A stretch of DNA of 64,000 nt from Macquaria australasica (Eukaryota; Chordata; Actinopteri; Centrarchiformes; Percichthyidae). The first letter of the stretch is position 1; every line of letters starts with the position of its first letter. The notes under the pieces were generated by a model. That model did not search any database and was not told the DNA's origin. It saw nothing but the letters and a program-made list of their open reading frames with translations. Of the stretch, positions 37,501-64,000 are shown in pieces. A program made the position numbers and the translations under genes. Where the stretch lies: positions 21,001 through 85,000 of the forward strand of contig SEMN01001204.1 of assembly GCA_005408345.1 (NCBI GenBank), read 5' to 3'.

Positions 37501-40500
37501 TAATGCTCACAACATTTTGCCAACCTGCTGAAAATTAGATGAACAGCAGAAGATATGAAATGTTAAAATATGCATGTAAAAACAGTGTAGCCTACTGACT
37601 TTTACAAACCACAAACTACTTGCTCCAAATACTGCGAGTCCCAGTTTAGAACTATTAAGTTGACAACCTTAAAATATTTTTATCATACACGTTTAACCGA
37701 GACGTGAAACGATCTGCCAGATCTTTCACTATAAAAAAATAAATAAATAAAATAAATGTGACAAAAAACAAAAACACACTCAACATGTCTTTTCCTTCAC
37801 AAATGTTCTTTGGCCAGGTACAGTCACTGGCTTGCAGTGAGCACATTAGGTAGACAATAACAAAGTTTCATTTTAGGCAAGTTACTTATGGAATTATCAG
37901 TTAGATACAGCTGATAATATTTCTCGCTGGCAACATTTGTCATTTTAACTGGCAAAAGCAGCTGTCACTGCTGGCTAAAATAAAGAATTTTTAAAAAGCC
38001 CGCTACTGGAAGATTTTGAGCTTTGCTATTTGATAACAAAAACAGACAAGGAGAAAAAAATGATTTGATAAGGGAGTAGTCAGCCTTGGACCTTCAAATC
38101 AAGATCATTCGATTTGCTAATGTAGAAGCGGATCTAAAATAAAACCGGCTATCAGAACCAAACCCCACCTGGATTGTACCGACATGACAAAAACAAGCGA
38201 TCAAAGTTTTATCGAGAATCCGTTTTAGCTTCACGTTACAGTCAGTGAGCCAGTGGAGGGGACCTGGTCTGTGATCATCACACATCTACGGATGCACGTG
38301 GCAGGTGAGGAATACTTACTCTTAGGTGGCCATGGTTTAGGTACCCACTCTGGCTTGGGTCTGGCATTGATTTCTGCAATGCGATTGTTGAACCTGGCGC
38401 TGTCTGTGGACACAGTGCTGTATGCCTGTGGAGAGAGGAAAAAGTCTGAATGTGATATTTCTGAAAGAGTCAAATTTCAGATACTTTGCAAATCCTGTCA
38501 TTTTCCAAGATTAGTTGGACTTTGTTGTTTAACACTTTGTTGAGGACATATTTTTTATTGTGTTGTCGACCTTGCTTAGTGTATGTTAGTATCATCAAAT
38601 GTGTTGAAGCTGAAATGATGAAGTGCTACAAACAATTAGAGCTGCAACGATTAGTCAATCCAAAGATGAAATGAATTGCCAACTATTTTTGTAATCAAAA
38701 CTGTCAAACATTTGCAAGTTCCAGCTTCTTAAATGTGAGGATTTGCTGCTTTTCTTTGTCATTTATGACAGTAAATGAAGAGTCTTTGGGTTTTGGACTG
38801 TTGGTTGGAGAAAAGAAGCCATTTGAAGGTATCACTTTGGGCTCTGGGAAACTAATCCGTCTAAACAGATCTCTGCATATGAATCCAGAATCTGTAGGCA
38901 AGGGACAAGATTTTGGTATCGGAAACATTCTGGTTTCTGTTTGTAGTCCGAGTGGTATTGACCAATCATGTTTGAGCTTTGCTTGCATGTAGGTAAACAG
39001 TCCATGTGGAGAGCAAAAGAGGCGGAAACTGTGATGAGCATTTTTCACATTTTATAGAGTAAACGATTAATCGTGAAAATAATCGGCAGATTAGTCGATA
39101 ATAAAATCATCGTTAGTTGCAGCCCTAGAAACAATAAAACTTACATATGTCAAAGCACCGGCAAAGGCTCCACCACACAGCACGGCATAGACTATGTTCT
39201 CCCCAGACCCACCAGGAACTGACGACATCTGCCGGCGCTGTCCAACTGGAAAGGGTCAAAGGTCACACGTTAGATCTTTCTCAAACCTGTCATCAATTAT
39301 TTGATAACGCATGAGATTTTCCTTATTAGAGCCTTTCTGTTCTCACTTTGACCTCCACATGTATTAGGAGGTTCAAAGAGGAACAGATTTTCTGATAGGA
39401 AGTGACAGAACATAGATGATTCAAGGGGATGATGAATCTAAAATCAACATTGCATTCACACAAACTGCTTTGCCTCCACGTGTCCCCCATATCGATGACC
39501 ATGGCTTTGAAAAGATCCTACAGGGGAATAAAGTGCTGCAGAAGCCCATAAGCCTCAGCTCTCTCAGTGTGAAAGGGATTGGTGAGGAAGCACCCTAAGG
39601 CACTCTACTGGCTCATGATGCCTCCCACTGATTGGATTTAGTGCAATAATTTTAGATTGCCAAAAATATGCCTGTCAGTACTCGTTTGACGCATGCAAGG
39701 TGATGCACTCTACTCCACTCTTGGAAAGAAAATACATAGTTCAGTTTTAGCCTGTTATACTAGTTTGGTACAGCATTTTCTTCCCTGGTGGAACATTTAG
39801 CAATACTAAAAAACAAAAGCAGGCAAGCAAACAACACCACCTCTAACCAATACTCTGTACATCAGCTTTCACCTAAACCCTTTGCAAACACAATTCACCA
39901 ACTGTTTGGTAAAGAGAACTTGGAGTGTATCCACTGGGAGAAAGATTTGTGAAACAAAAAGTGACAAGTCAGTTATAAATAAATGGATTCAGCACCCCCG
40001 TACAATATTCAAATTATGAACTAGGTGTTCTTGTAGACGTTAAGGTCAAGAAGTCACAGGATTAGACCATGATTCAGGGTCTGATGTCCAGCATATTTGT
40101 CTATGTAATGTCTTCTCTTTAAAAAGGCCCCCAGTGCTGCCTGGCAATAAGACAACAGGCAAGCCCCTGTAGGAAGGCATGTCACAATACCATCTTTTTT
40201 TTTTTAGGCTTAGGCTTTTTGTCAGGTGTTTTCTGAAACAGTCGGGACATTAGGAAAGGAGGACAAGTACTTAAACAACACAGAGAAAACTGATTTTTAG
40301 GAAATGTACCATAAAAGTGGCTGCTACAACAGACCATTCAGAGGTAAAACTTAAGCTAGCTCACACACCTTCAGCTAAACATGACCTATTCCAGTTTAGT
40401 ACACTTTTAGATGTAATTATTAGGCTAGTTAAATCTTTACTCACTCAATACCTCAAGTTCTTTGTTAAAAACATCACCTAACCTGAGAAATAACCACCTG

Positions 40501-41501
40501 TCATGATTAGCTGTAATACCAAGTACCAGAACCCAAACACTAATAACGTTACATAGCAGCACAGAGCACAGGTGATGATGGGTACTGATAGAAAAACAAT
40601 TTGTCCTTCAAGTTCGTCATCTCTTTGCTTCCATTTGCTATAACAGACCGTTTCTGATGTTTCCATTTGTCGCTCATGTTAGGTAACGGCTGCGGCCACC
40701 GACCGGCTCGTGGCGCAAGCTTCCAACTGCAGAGGTATAGCTTGTGCTTCAGCACTCTTTACGTTACCGTCACACGCGCACACCACGTGACTAACAGCGG
40801 CAACCATGTTTCCACGCTACCCACAGTCTAGTGAAGGTCACATACCAATGTATATATGCCACACATTCATGTTCAGATCAACAAGGGCATTTCAGTTACC
40901 GCAACTTCACGGAGAAGACACCGCGTGCCTCGTTCATTTGTTTTAGTGTTAATGGTCCGGCCAAAGTTACACTGGTTTAAAATGCAACACATTTATGAAG
41001 TGTGGTAACCAGCTGGCAAACAGAGGATTACAGATTTAATCTGACATTTTGCTGCTCTGTTTAATACTATGGCAGAAGATACACAAGTGTTTGCTTAGTG
41101 TCATTGTGAAATGCTCCAACTAGGGTTCAAAGTATACCCATAGCAAAACGAGGACCAACCTAAATGTACGGACTAACAAATCACGCTAGTTACATACGAG
41201 GGACACAAACGCACCAAAAAAGTCTTTCACCTCTATTTCAGCCAAAAAGCCAAGCTGACCTTCACACCCCATGGGCAGCCATTGCCACCCCCCAGTTTGG
41301 GGATGCAGCTATGCAGAGAAACCCACATTAGGACAGAGTGTACTATTCCACCGATTCCAGAGTGAGGCGACAGATGTCAAAGACAAAACGTCACATTCAG
41401 ACTTTGGCTGGCTGATGAAACTCACCATCCCGGGGCAACCTATAGGCTGCTCTCCGTGCCAAAGGCCCACACCTTTGCCAGGCCGCTCTGCAGGAAAACA
41501 T
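28542..41501 (-). CDS. mgarp: Mitochondria-localised glutamic acid-rich protein (MGARP/HUMMR/OSAP)
   Basis: Five coding exons on the minus strand, 41501-41426, 39245-39145, 38425-38320, 34785-34768 and 28882-28542, give 642 nt (213 aa) with all phases agreeing. Exon 1 encodes an Arg-rich mitochondrial presequence (MFSCRAAWQRCGPLARRAAY). Exon 2 carries RRQMSSVPGGSGEN and a single membrane segment at about residues 43-60. Exon 3 has TVSTDSARFNNRIAEI and PEWVPKPWPPK. Exon 4 is an 18-nt micro-exon (KDDEE). Exon 5 is an Ala/Glu/Val-rich, probably helical tail ending EEEAAASEA. In mammals the family is a hypoxia- and steroid-responsive outer-membrane protein that aids mitochondrial transport. Identity rests on the RMSS-GSxGxN membrane region, the AYxTV motif and synteny. 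Human MGARP is about 240 aa. Confidence 0.88.
29136..30419. mobile_element. DNA transposon with inverted ends GTAGCTGGGTTTCCATCCAA
   Basis: The left end GTAGCTGGGTTTCCATCCAA (29136-29155) is matched by the inverted right end TTGGATGGAAACATAGCTAC (30400-30419), 18 of 20 bases. The 1.28 kb interior has no transposase and contains (GT)n at about 29277-29308, a poly-A run near 29355 and a poly-G run near 29458. It lies in mgarp intron 4. The superfamily is not settled; a Harbinger-like element is one possibility. Confidence 0.65.
30420..34767. other. mgarp intron 4, remainder
   Basis: No gene was recognised. It holds a G-rich run (GGGAGGGGAGGGGAGGGG from 30587), a 17-bp perfect hairpin at 31232-31279 and a poly-T run at about 33042-33062. 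The open frames are short and have no family resemblance. Confidence 0.45.
38637..39127. mobile_element. hAT-like MITE, 491 bp, beside mgarp exon 2
   Basis: It starts TAGAGCTGCAACGATTAGTC and ends TCGTTAGTTGCAGCCCTA, inverted ends typical of a common teleost non-autonomous hAT family. Flanks are CAAACAAT (38629-38636) and GAAACAAT (39128-39135), an 8-bp target duplication with one mismatch. Its right end is 17 bp from the donor splice site of mgarp exon 2. Confidence 0.8.
40193..40206. repeat. Poly-T run in mgarp intron 1
   Basis: A mononucleotide run. The rest of 39246-41425 is intron 1 of mgarp with no other gene seen. Confidence 0.8.
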
Positions 41502-42609
41502 CGCTGGTCTCCGAGGGCTACGGTGGAAATGCTGCAGCTTCAGCAAATGCTGGATGAATGGCTTCTGTGGTGTAGTCAGAGAAGCGTGCGAGGGGGCGGA
41601 GAACAGACCTGCCCTCTGTTGCGCAATTTATGTTGTCCGGTGCCGTTTGTATGAAGGGTGGTTGATGCCACAGAGCAACATCAAGATAACAGCATGAGGA
41701 GTCATTAACACCATGGAAGAGAAGGAGGTTGACTTAGTGATTAATGCCACAGAGATACAAGAGAATGTTAAGAGGAGTATTAATTCCACATGGAAGGGGG
41801 TTAGTGAGAACAAATTACAAAAAAGGAAAAGTTGTAAAGGTTGCCACATAGAGATGCAGGGTAGGTTCTTGTGACAGAATGTGTTTCATAGAGAAGCAGA
41901 CAGAGAATCATGGCTGTTGTGCACTGAATGCACAATTTAACACTTACAAAAGTACTTATAAAGCTTACAAAAGTCCCTGCATGCCACCAAAGTGTACTCC
42001 AGCTTATATAAATAGACTGATTAAATAAAGACAGGTGTGAACAATAACTGCTAACTGCAATGTTTCTACTAGATTTTTGGGACCAAGGTTTTCACTTAGA
42101 TCTGTTAAGAGTAAATTGGTTCCTGAAATGTCAACTTATTTATAAAATTTTGCTTATAATAGATCTCAGAATGTCTGCTCATGTTTCCCCTCCAATAAAA
42201 TTATTAATAATGTTGAACAAAATTAAATGAATGAAAATTATACTACATAGTGCCATATTGGCCCCTATATAACACAACCCAGATTGCACTTTTCTCCAAT
42301 GAATGTTTGGCTGCTCATTAAACAAGCTAAGGTGCAGGACAAGATGTGTGTTCTTCTTTGTAAGTTAGATAAGAAAGACATTTTTGCAGGAAAGCTAATG
42401 TAGGTTGTTATTCAGAGTCTGTGGCTCTTCTGTTGTGTAGCACGCTGCTGTCTGGATGTTAGACAATGTGACCATCTGCCTATGGTAGAACACTGCACGT
42501 TACAGTTTTATGCAAATATGCACGCTCAAAACTTGGTTAGAATTACTATGTAATATACTATTGGGACAGGAAATCCCCTCACAAAGTATAAAAACTTTTA
42601 CACTTGCTA

Positions 42610-42753
42610 TATTGTCGCATAGTGCTTGCTCATGGTGGGAACTGTTGGGTCTCTGTAAATATAAAGAGTCGGTCTAGACTTGCTCTATTCGAAAAAGTGC
42701 CCTGAGATAACTTTGTTATGATATGGCGCTATATAAATAAAACTGAATTGAAT
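42610..42753 (+). mobile_element. L2-type LINE 3' tail
   Basis: Nearly identical to 4125-4262, including GGGTCTCTGTAAATATAAAG and the terminal GGCGCTATATAAATAAAACT. There is no protein-coding part. Confidence 0.75.
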
Positions 42754-43219
42754 ATTGTTGTGTCACCTTATGACACTACCTCTCCTGCCTCTTCTCTTTT
42801 ATGGCATTGTTCACCCTCTATACATCATGGAGACTTTCATCCTCCCCACCCCTAAGCACAGAAGGTCACAGTGGACAAAATTATGTTTTTGTAAAAAAAA
42901 TGTTCAGCTTGTTCATTCCTGTATTTATCTCTGCTTTTACAGGTACAAAATAATGTTGCTGCTGTGGATTTTTCATATTTTAGTTACTCAGGTAACTGTC
43001 CTCTGTCCTGAATGTTAGCTACAGCTCTGTATACTGTAATTAGTTAGAAAATGTTTTACATTAGAAAACCCTTTCTAATTCCATATTTATAAACTAAAAA
43101 TGCATGGCAGTTGTAGGGAAGAGGACAGTTTGGAGATATAAAGCGGTAGTGTTAGGAGGGCTGTTCATTAACTTGAAAAAAAACAAAAAAACTATCCTTT
43201 TGAGAAATGTAAGAATCGT

Positions 43220-43390
43220 TTTCAGTACATCTTCTACCATGGTAACCTTTAATTCTCTGGCTGGGGCCTTTATGTTCTCCCTGTGTATGCATGGCATTAC
43301 ATTAGGTGAAGACTCTAAATTGGCCTTTGGTGTGGACATGTTTGTTAGCCCCGTCTTAGAACGATGACCTGTCCAAGGTTTACAGAAACA
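43220..43390 (-). repeat. Dispersed fish repeat (dilapidated)
   Basis: Read on the minus strand it contains GGACAGGTCATCGTTCT, then GGCCAATTTAGAGTC, CACAGGGAGAACATAAAGGC and related words found in a widespread teleost repeat family. It is non-coding and diverged, and the family is not named with confidence. Confidence 0.45.
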
Positions 43391-43737
43391 CATTATGTAC
43401 AATAATTATTAATGTTGGATATGGTTGAATTGCCAGTAAGCAATGTACAATTTAATTTATACCAGTAGACAAGTGTTGTTATTTGGTGGCTATACACTGA
43501 CAAGAAGTCATCTTCCTGCTTTGTTATATTTCTAAAAGGCAAAGGCTAACAAATGTGATCCAGCCCACGTTTATATACTGATATTTTGGAAAAGTTGTTT
43601 GAACAGCTCAGACATTATTCATAAGTATAAATCAAACATTTAGAATATACTTATCTACTTGTGGTAGCATCAATGCCAATACCACAGCAACGTATGTGAA
43701 CAAAATGACCATGACTCATGTATTTCACATGGTTCAG

Positions 43738-43743
43738 TTTTAT
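43738..43743 (-). terminator. ndufc1: Probable ndufc1 polyadenylation signal
   Basis: AATAAA on the minus strand about 275 nt after the ndufc1 stop. It is the nearest canonical signal seen. Confidence 0.45.
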
Positions 43744-44016
43744 TTTACACAGAGTTTGGAATCAGGAACAGTGGAAATAGAAACAAGCAGACAAACAGGT
43801 GCTTCCTATAGACAGGACCTGACGACCTCCTGCACAGGACAAGAAACGACAGAGTACCAGGTTTTATGTGTTCATCCATTTAGATTTTATATTTTCACAC
43901 AGGACGGCAGAATACCAATAATACTATATGGCAATATAGTTATCAGATCACACTGATTTTATATTTAATTTTAATATAATCTAAACAAACAGAGACTGAC
44001 ATACCAGCATGGTGGG

Positions 44017-45827
44017 TTATTCCAGGCCATTCCTCACTTTGTACTCATATACATCTGTGCTGTGCTGCTTGAAGAGCTGCAGGTGAAAGACAGATACTGA
44101 AAGTCATTTAAGTGTACCAACTGGTTATATCAACCCTCTTCATATTCAACTACATCCCATCATAATCTGAGATTCTTCACTGCCTTGCAGATCTACAATA
44201 CGAGTGTTTGTCTTCAATGTAGCTGCAGATTTCAAAAGGATTCATTTCGGACTTTGTGAGAGCTTTGTATTGCCACCTGGAATTAAAAAAAGAACATTTT
44301 TACAGCAAAATAAGAAAACCAAACTGCAATATGTGACTTCTCTTTAAAACAAAACTAATCAAAACCAAGGAACTCTCCTTTTATGTTGAGAATATCACAC
44401 CAAGTGCCACTCAGAAAGCTGGCAATTTAAATGCTGCCCCTTTTTTAAACTCTTAACATGGCATTGGGTCTCAAAGATGCATCTAATGTAGAAGATAATT
44501 TAAGACCTATTTCATGGTTCTGCTTAAAATTCAACATACAGTCCTCTCTCCTTATCCACAAAATCTTGAAATACATTTTTTAAATAAAAATGATTGCTGC
44601 TCATTGCTGCCCTCTCCTGGGTGAAATTATGGACACTTTGAGACACAGTAAGTGCTGCATGGTGGGCCAAGTACTGTGTGCTCAAACCTTCCCTGATTAC
44701 TACTTGATTCGGAAAAAAGGTATTTTATCTTGTTCTTAGACATGTATACATTTCTTGATAGGTTACGCAATTATATAAATGGCTTGCTTGGTGTATGAAA
44801 AGAGTGTCATCTCCATACAAATGAGAGATAGAAAGAAAAGAAACCCTGGGTGAATTACCCATAGCACTCTGACAACAAATTATCAATTTCATAGATTATA
44901 TGTTAAAATATTCTGTGTGAAATGATGTGGTCATTTACCAGGCCCCAAAAGACAGCAGATGTTCCAAAGGCAAGACCCACTCGAAACCAGTTGGGGTTAG
45001 CAGTGTCAGACTTGGAGCTTGTGAATACAGACCTGGATCCAACTGAAAATATACCAAAATAGCATGAAGAACCACAGTTTTCAATGAAAAATGAACATTG
45101 TATTGGCATTGGCAGTTAGTACTTGAAACAGCCATGAAGGGAAGTATCAATATCAGTGTGAGAATAATGAACCATTGCAAACCTAGTAGAAGATGCCTTT
45201 TATACCAATTATTAACCCAAGTGATTTGCCTGGCCGTATTCCGTCTCAATAAAACCTTTGTAATTTAGTAGACTTGGTTCAGAGTGCTCTTTGCGCTCCA
45301 TTGTATGTTTTGGTGGAAGAAGGCTGTGGAACTAATTGTGAAGAATGGCTCTTATTTACACGAAAAAGTTGTGCGTTTTCCAAAAAGGAGAGCAGCATTG
45401 AATTGCACAAGTTCTGCAGCAAATTTGGCGTGAATAACGTTAACGTTACACCCCACACACACACACACTAGAGGAAGATATTACGTGGGTTAAAATTTGA
45501 TTACAATCTTTACTGTTAAACTAGATAAACAGCATATATTAACAATGGGAAACAATTTACTCGAAAGCACTAAATGAAGCAACACTGCCATAAAATGCCT
45601 AACTTTAGAGGGAGATAATCGACTGTATGACTGCAGTCCTACAAGACTGCTAAGCTAAGCTAAGCTAAGCTAAGGTCATGCTTCAAAATAAACACGGCGT
45701 TCTCGTTGTGAATATCAGGATAAAACACAGGTTTTCGAAAATCATGACCATGAATTCATTACCAGTATGTCATCATCTTACCTTTGCTGACGAGAACAGC
45801 TCTAAACAGTAACCGGTTGAAAGTCAT
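44017..45827 (-). CDS. ndufc1: NADH dehydrogenase 1 subunit C1 (complex I KFYI subunit)
   Basis: Three coding exons on the minus strand, 45827-45782, 45042-44939 and 44076-44017, total 210 nt (69 aa), all in phase. Exon 1 encodes a mitochondrial presequence (MTFNRLLFRAVLVSK). Exon 2 holds ANPNWFRVGLAFGTSAVFWG, the single membrane-spanning segment. Exon 3 encodes LFKQHSTDVYEYKVRNGLE then TAA, matching the conserved C-terminus YKxRNGLE. This is a small accessory subunit of the membrane arm of respiratory complex I. Human NDUFC1 is 76 aa. It is head to head with naa15, as in mammals. Confidence 0.9.
45650..45674. repeat. (AAGCT)n pentanucleotide repeat
   Basis: About five perfect copies of the unit lie in ndufc1 intron 1. 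The unit is palindromic at its AGCT core. Confidence 0.9.
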
Positions 45828-46840
45828 TTTAGCTAAAGAACAGCTCCCTTCATCCGATTTGCGCTCCTGCCACACCGCGGTTGATTAAGCTTCCTGCAAG
45901 GACTGACTAGATGATTCCAACATCACTGATAAGTCGCTCGAATACTCAACCTCATGTGTTTGCTGTTATTAAATGACATTTGCAGTTTTAAACTCAACAA
46001 ATATCTGGATTTTACAATTGTGAAGCGATTGTATCTCCATAACCCAGTTTGGCATCAATTGCGTTACAAAATCTAATTTCTAATGGGTTTGGTAGTTGAT
46101 ATTCCACCCATTTCCATTACAAAATTAATTAATAATCATGCACACGTATTAGGACATGCGTTAAGAACATGTTTAAATCCCTATGACGAACTATTAAATT
46201 TGGCTTACATTAAACAAACCAAAAGTCTGTTGTTTGGAAAAAAAATAACTTCTATTAAGACAATCATCTCAAATCCCCACTGCTCTTTTCCACCAAATTA
46301 ACCTTTGATACTAAGAATCGAGTCCCTATTCTAAAAACATGGGATTTTAGTGAAACGAAGTGCTGCTTGGCGTTCGTACTTTTAACTTATCCAAAGAATT
46401 AGTTAAATACAGTCTACCAAGAGCGATCACTTGCCGACAGGCAAGGCAGTGTTAAAGTTATAGAAATGTCAACGGAATTTGGTTAGCGACACAGCACTGG
46501 ACACAGGCGCACTGGTTGTACTGAGCGTACTGGCATACTCTCTATCCAATTTGGAAAATATCCGAATAAATTGTACTGTATCATTAAATAAAACACCGTG
46601 TCATGCCATTCTTATCAAAAGACCATTCCTTCCTTGCCCGTGTGTGACACGCAGACTCAGAGAGCAGCCTGACCCGGAGGAGAAGCGCATCGGCCATTTT
46701 GCTCGGAAGGGGGCCTCGGTTTCAACACGTGAGAGAGAGGATCCTGAAGAGACTGAACTGAGCCTGGACTGTCCAGGATCTCTGACTCCAAGAGGATATT
46801 ATTCATGTGTGAACCGACAGAGGCATAGGAAGCCAACACA
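45828..46840. promoter_or_regulatory. Divergent ndufc1/naa15 promoter region
   Basis: The two start codons point away from each other with 1013 bp between them. A CG-containing, gene-start-like stretch (GCCATTTTGCTCGGAAGGGG at about 46693) precedes naa15, and another short GC-rich stretch (about 45850-45890) precedes ndufc1. Start sites and shared control are inferred from layout and from the same arrangement in mammals. Confidence 0.45.
46805..46828 (+). other. Upstream ORF in the naa15 5' leader
   Basis: A seven-codon frame (MCEPTEA, stop TAG) ends 12 nt before the naa15 start codon and is in a different frame. It lies in the leader only if transcription starts upstream of 46805, which is likely but unproven. 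Confidence 0.5.
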
Positions 46841-62386
<15,546 letters not shown>

Positions 62387-64000
62387 GTAAGAGACAGATA
62401 GTAGGAGCGTGTTTGACTTCAGACAGATGAGTGGCTGCTGCAGTGGCAGTGCATGCAACAGAGGCAGGGTTCAACATTAACCATGGCCCTATGGCCCGTT
62501 GCCACAAAAAAGTTAGTTTGTGGCCACCAAATACTCCCTGTAGGTGGCCCCTGTGGCCACAAAGTTTTATCCCTATGCTGGATATACTTTGCCTTCACCA
62601 AAGCAACATTACAGTTCCACAAACATCCCAAATCCAAACTAAGAGACTGTGAGAGAATATATGTACCATATGTTAACAAAGAACTTGAGTTTTCAATTTA
62701 AATTTAAATTATTATAAAAATATATTTTCATTCTGTTAATGTCTTTTCATTTATTGAAGTGTCACAGTTAAGGAAGGCTGTGTTAAGTTGCGTTAAATTG
62801 CCTTTTCTGTATTGTTACTTTATATTTGGCCACCAAAAATGTACTTTGGCCAGTGCTTGAAAATATTAGTGTCTATCCCTGAGAGGATTCTCGTTTGATG
62901 GTTAAAAATCGTGTTTATATTTGTGCCTCTAGACTGTCACATTTTAGTCTTTGTTTGTTTGTAACCTGCACCATATCCTCTTATTGCATACCAGTGCTCA
63001 ACAGCAGATCAGATATCTTTCGAGGGGGGGTCAGTGGGGCTCATTCAAGAACCATTAATATGTACAGATTCTTTGTTAAAGGGGAACTGCACCGATTTCC
63101 CACATCAGCGTGTGTTTCCAGGTGTTGGGGAGAACTGCTGCATGTGTTTTTAAAAGTAGTATACAGCCTTTAGTGTCTCCAGAGGGAACTGTGTGAAGTC
63201 TGATAAATGACTTCAAGTGATGTCACCTGAGTCAGCGTCAGTTGGGGTTTGAAAATGAAAACAATCTGTTGGTGTGGAGTTAGAGAGAAGTGAGCTCACT
63301 GAAGCCTAATGTAGCCTGGAGCCTCTGATGCAGGCTAGAGGCTCCAGGCTACATTAGGCTTGGCTCGTCAGCTTACTGAGAGGTTTGATCTTCATGCAGG
63401 TCACTGTCCAGGGGAATATCCTCCGTTGCACCTAACTGTATCATCACCTTTAACGGAATATGTTGTCCATCTCCACTGACTCACATTTGCTGGACTGCCT
63501 CCCATTATAGTCTTGTACCACTTTTCTTTTCTTTTTTTTTAGCAGTTTTTGGGCATCTAACTTGACATCAAACCATTCCCTCTTTATTTCTGTCATGGTA
63601 CCACTCTGTGATGACACGGCACTAACAGATGTAGTAATATTTTCAGATTTTTTGTTCTGGTCCTTAATACAACTACTGACACTGCTGTTTACTGTCTTGA
63701 TTACTTAAAGCCCACAGTGTGAAATTCCATTTACTCTTGAGTAACATATTTGTGACTGAAACTGGTATTCATCAGGCTGAAAGGAGCAGTTTTTTGCAGT
63801 TAGAGGGTTTCCTGAATCCATCTTTGAGCACTCTGAGTGGTAAGAGAGGTTTAGGATAAGAATGTGTGGAGGCGACTTACAGCAGTGTGTTCATGTGTGT
63901 TCTTGCATAAGTCCCAAACGCTAACCTAGTTATTTTCCATGAAGCATTTCTGTGGGCTACCATGACTTCAGCTCACCTCACTGACTACTGTGTCTCGTTG
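62387..64000. other. Start of naa15 intron 12, with a long hairpin
   Basis: No next naa15 exon is visible. It contains a MITE-like start AAAGGGGAACTGCACCG at 63079 and a perfect 25-bp inverted repeat at 63302-63361. No other gene was recognised. Confidence 0.5.

Larger units (their letters stand above)
41502..43737. other. Between mgarp 5' end and ndufc1 3' end
   Basis: The mgarp 5' UTR and promoter should lie directly above 41501, but no strong CpG-rich block is seen. An L2-type tail (42610-42753) and a dispersed repeat (about 43220-43390) occupy part of the rest. No gene was recognised. Confidence 0.4.

Noticed and set aside
41271..41654. 127-codon plus-strand frame
   Set aside because: It is antisense to mgarp exon 1, whose presequence, donor and phase fit the gene model. 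No family resemblance.

Overview
The window is vertebrate nuclear DNA, almost certainly from a ray-finned (teleost) fish. It holds intron-rich protein genes with GT-AG splice sites, many CA/GT/CT/TA microsatellites, and a dense load of Tc1/mariner, hAT-like and L2/CR1-type LINE sequences of the teleost kind. No rRNA, tRNA, CRISPR array or prokaryotic operon was seen. All gene models below were built by hand from reading frame, splice sites, splice phase and remembered family resemblance; no database search was run.

Gene order along the plus axis is noct (+, last two coding exons, 849-2572), elf2 (-, eight coding exons, 17770 down to 6891), mgarp (-, five coding exons, 41501 down to 28542, with a possible alternative last exon at 26160-25227), ndufc1 (-, three exons, 45827 down to 44017) and naa15 (+, first twelve coding exons, 46841-62386, running off the right edge). 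This order and orientation match human 4q31.1 (NOCT, ELF2, MGARP, NDUFC1, NAA15), so the block is an old conserved synteny. All splice phases agree and each complete gene sums to a whole number of codons: elf2 565 aa, mgarp 213 aa, ndufc1 69 aa. The naa15 part visible is 470 aa. noct from the first visible Met is 383 aa.

The genes do not form one pathway. Two encode mitochondrial proteins: mgarp (organelle trafficking/HIF-responsive family) and ndufc1 (complex I accessory subunit). naa15 is the ribosome-bound auxiliary subunit of the NatA N-terminal acetyltransferase, noct is an NADP(H) 2'-phosphatase of the EEP fold, and elf2 is an ETS transcription factor. ndufc1 and naa15 are head to head about 1.0 kb apart; noct and elf2 are tail to tail.

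Space between exons is mostly transposon debris. The clearest items are a hAT-like element (4445-5890) carrying a nested Tc1/mariner copy, a 3 kb dead LINE that has lost its reverse-transcriptase FADD motif (about 19690-22771), an L2-type LINE tail with a perfect 210-bp CT tract (26520-27395), a hAT-like MITE next to an mgarp splice donor (38637-39127), a MITE with a perfect 8-bp target duplication (48926-49190), and a Tc1-like element inserted in an L2 reading frame (49801-51080).

The most interesting unexplained item is at 25227-26221: a 39-bp coding VNTR with a 156-bp higher-order period. It lies in an open frame whose splice phase would let it serve as an alternative last exon of mgarp, but it carries a one-base frameshift near 26018.
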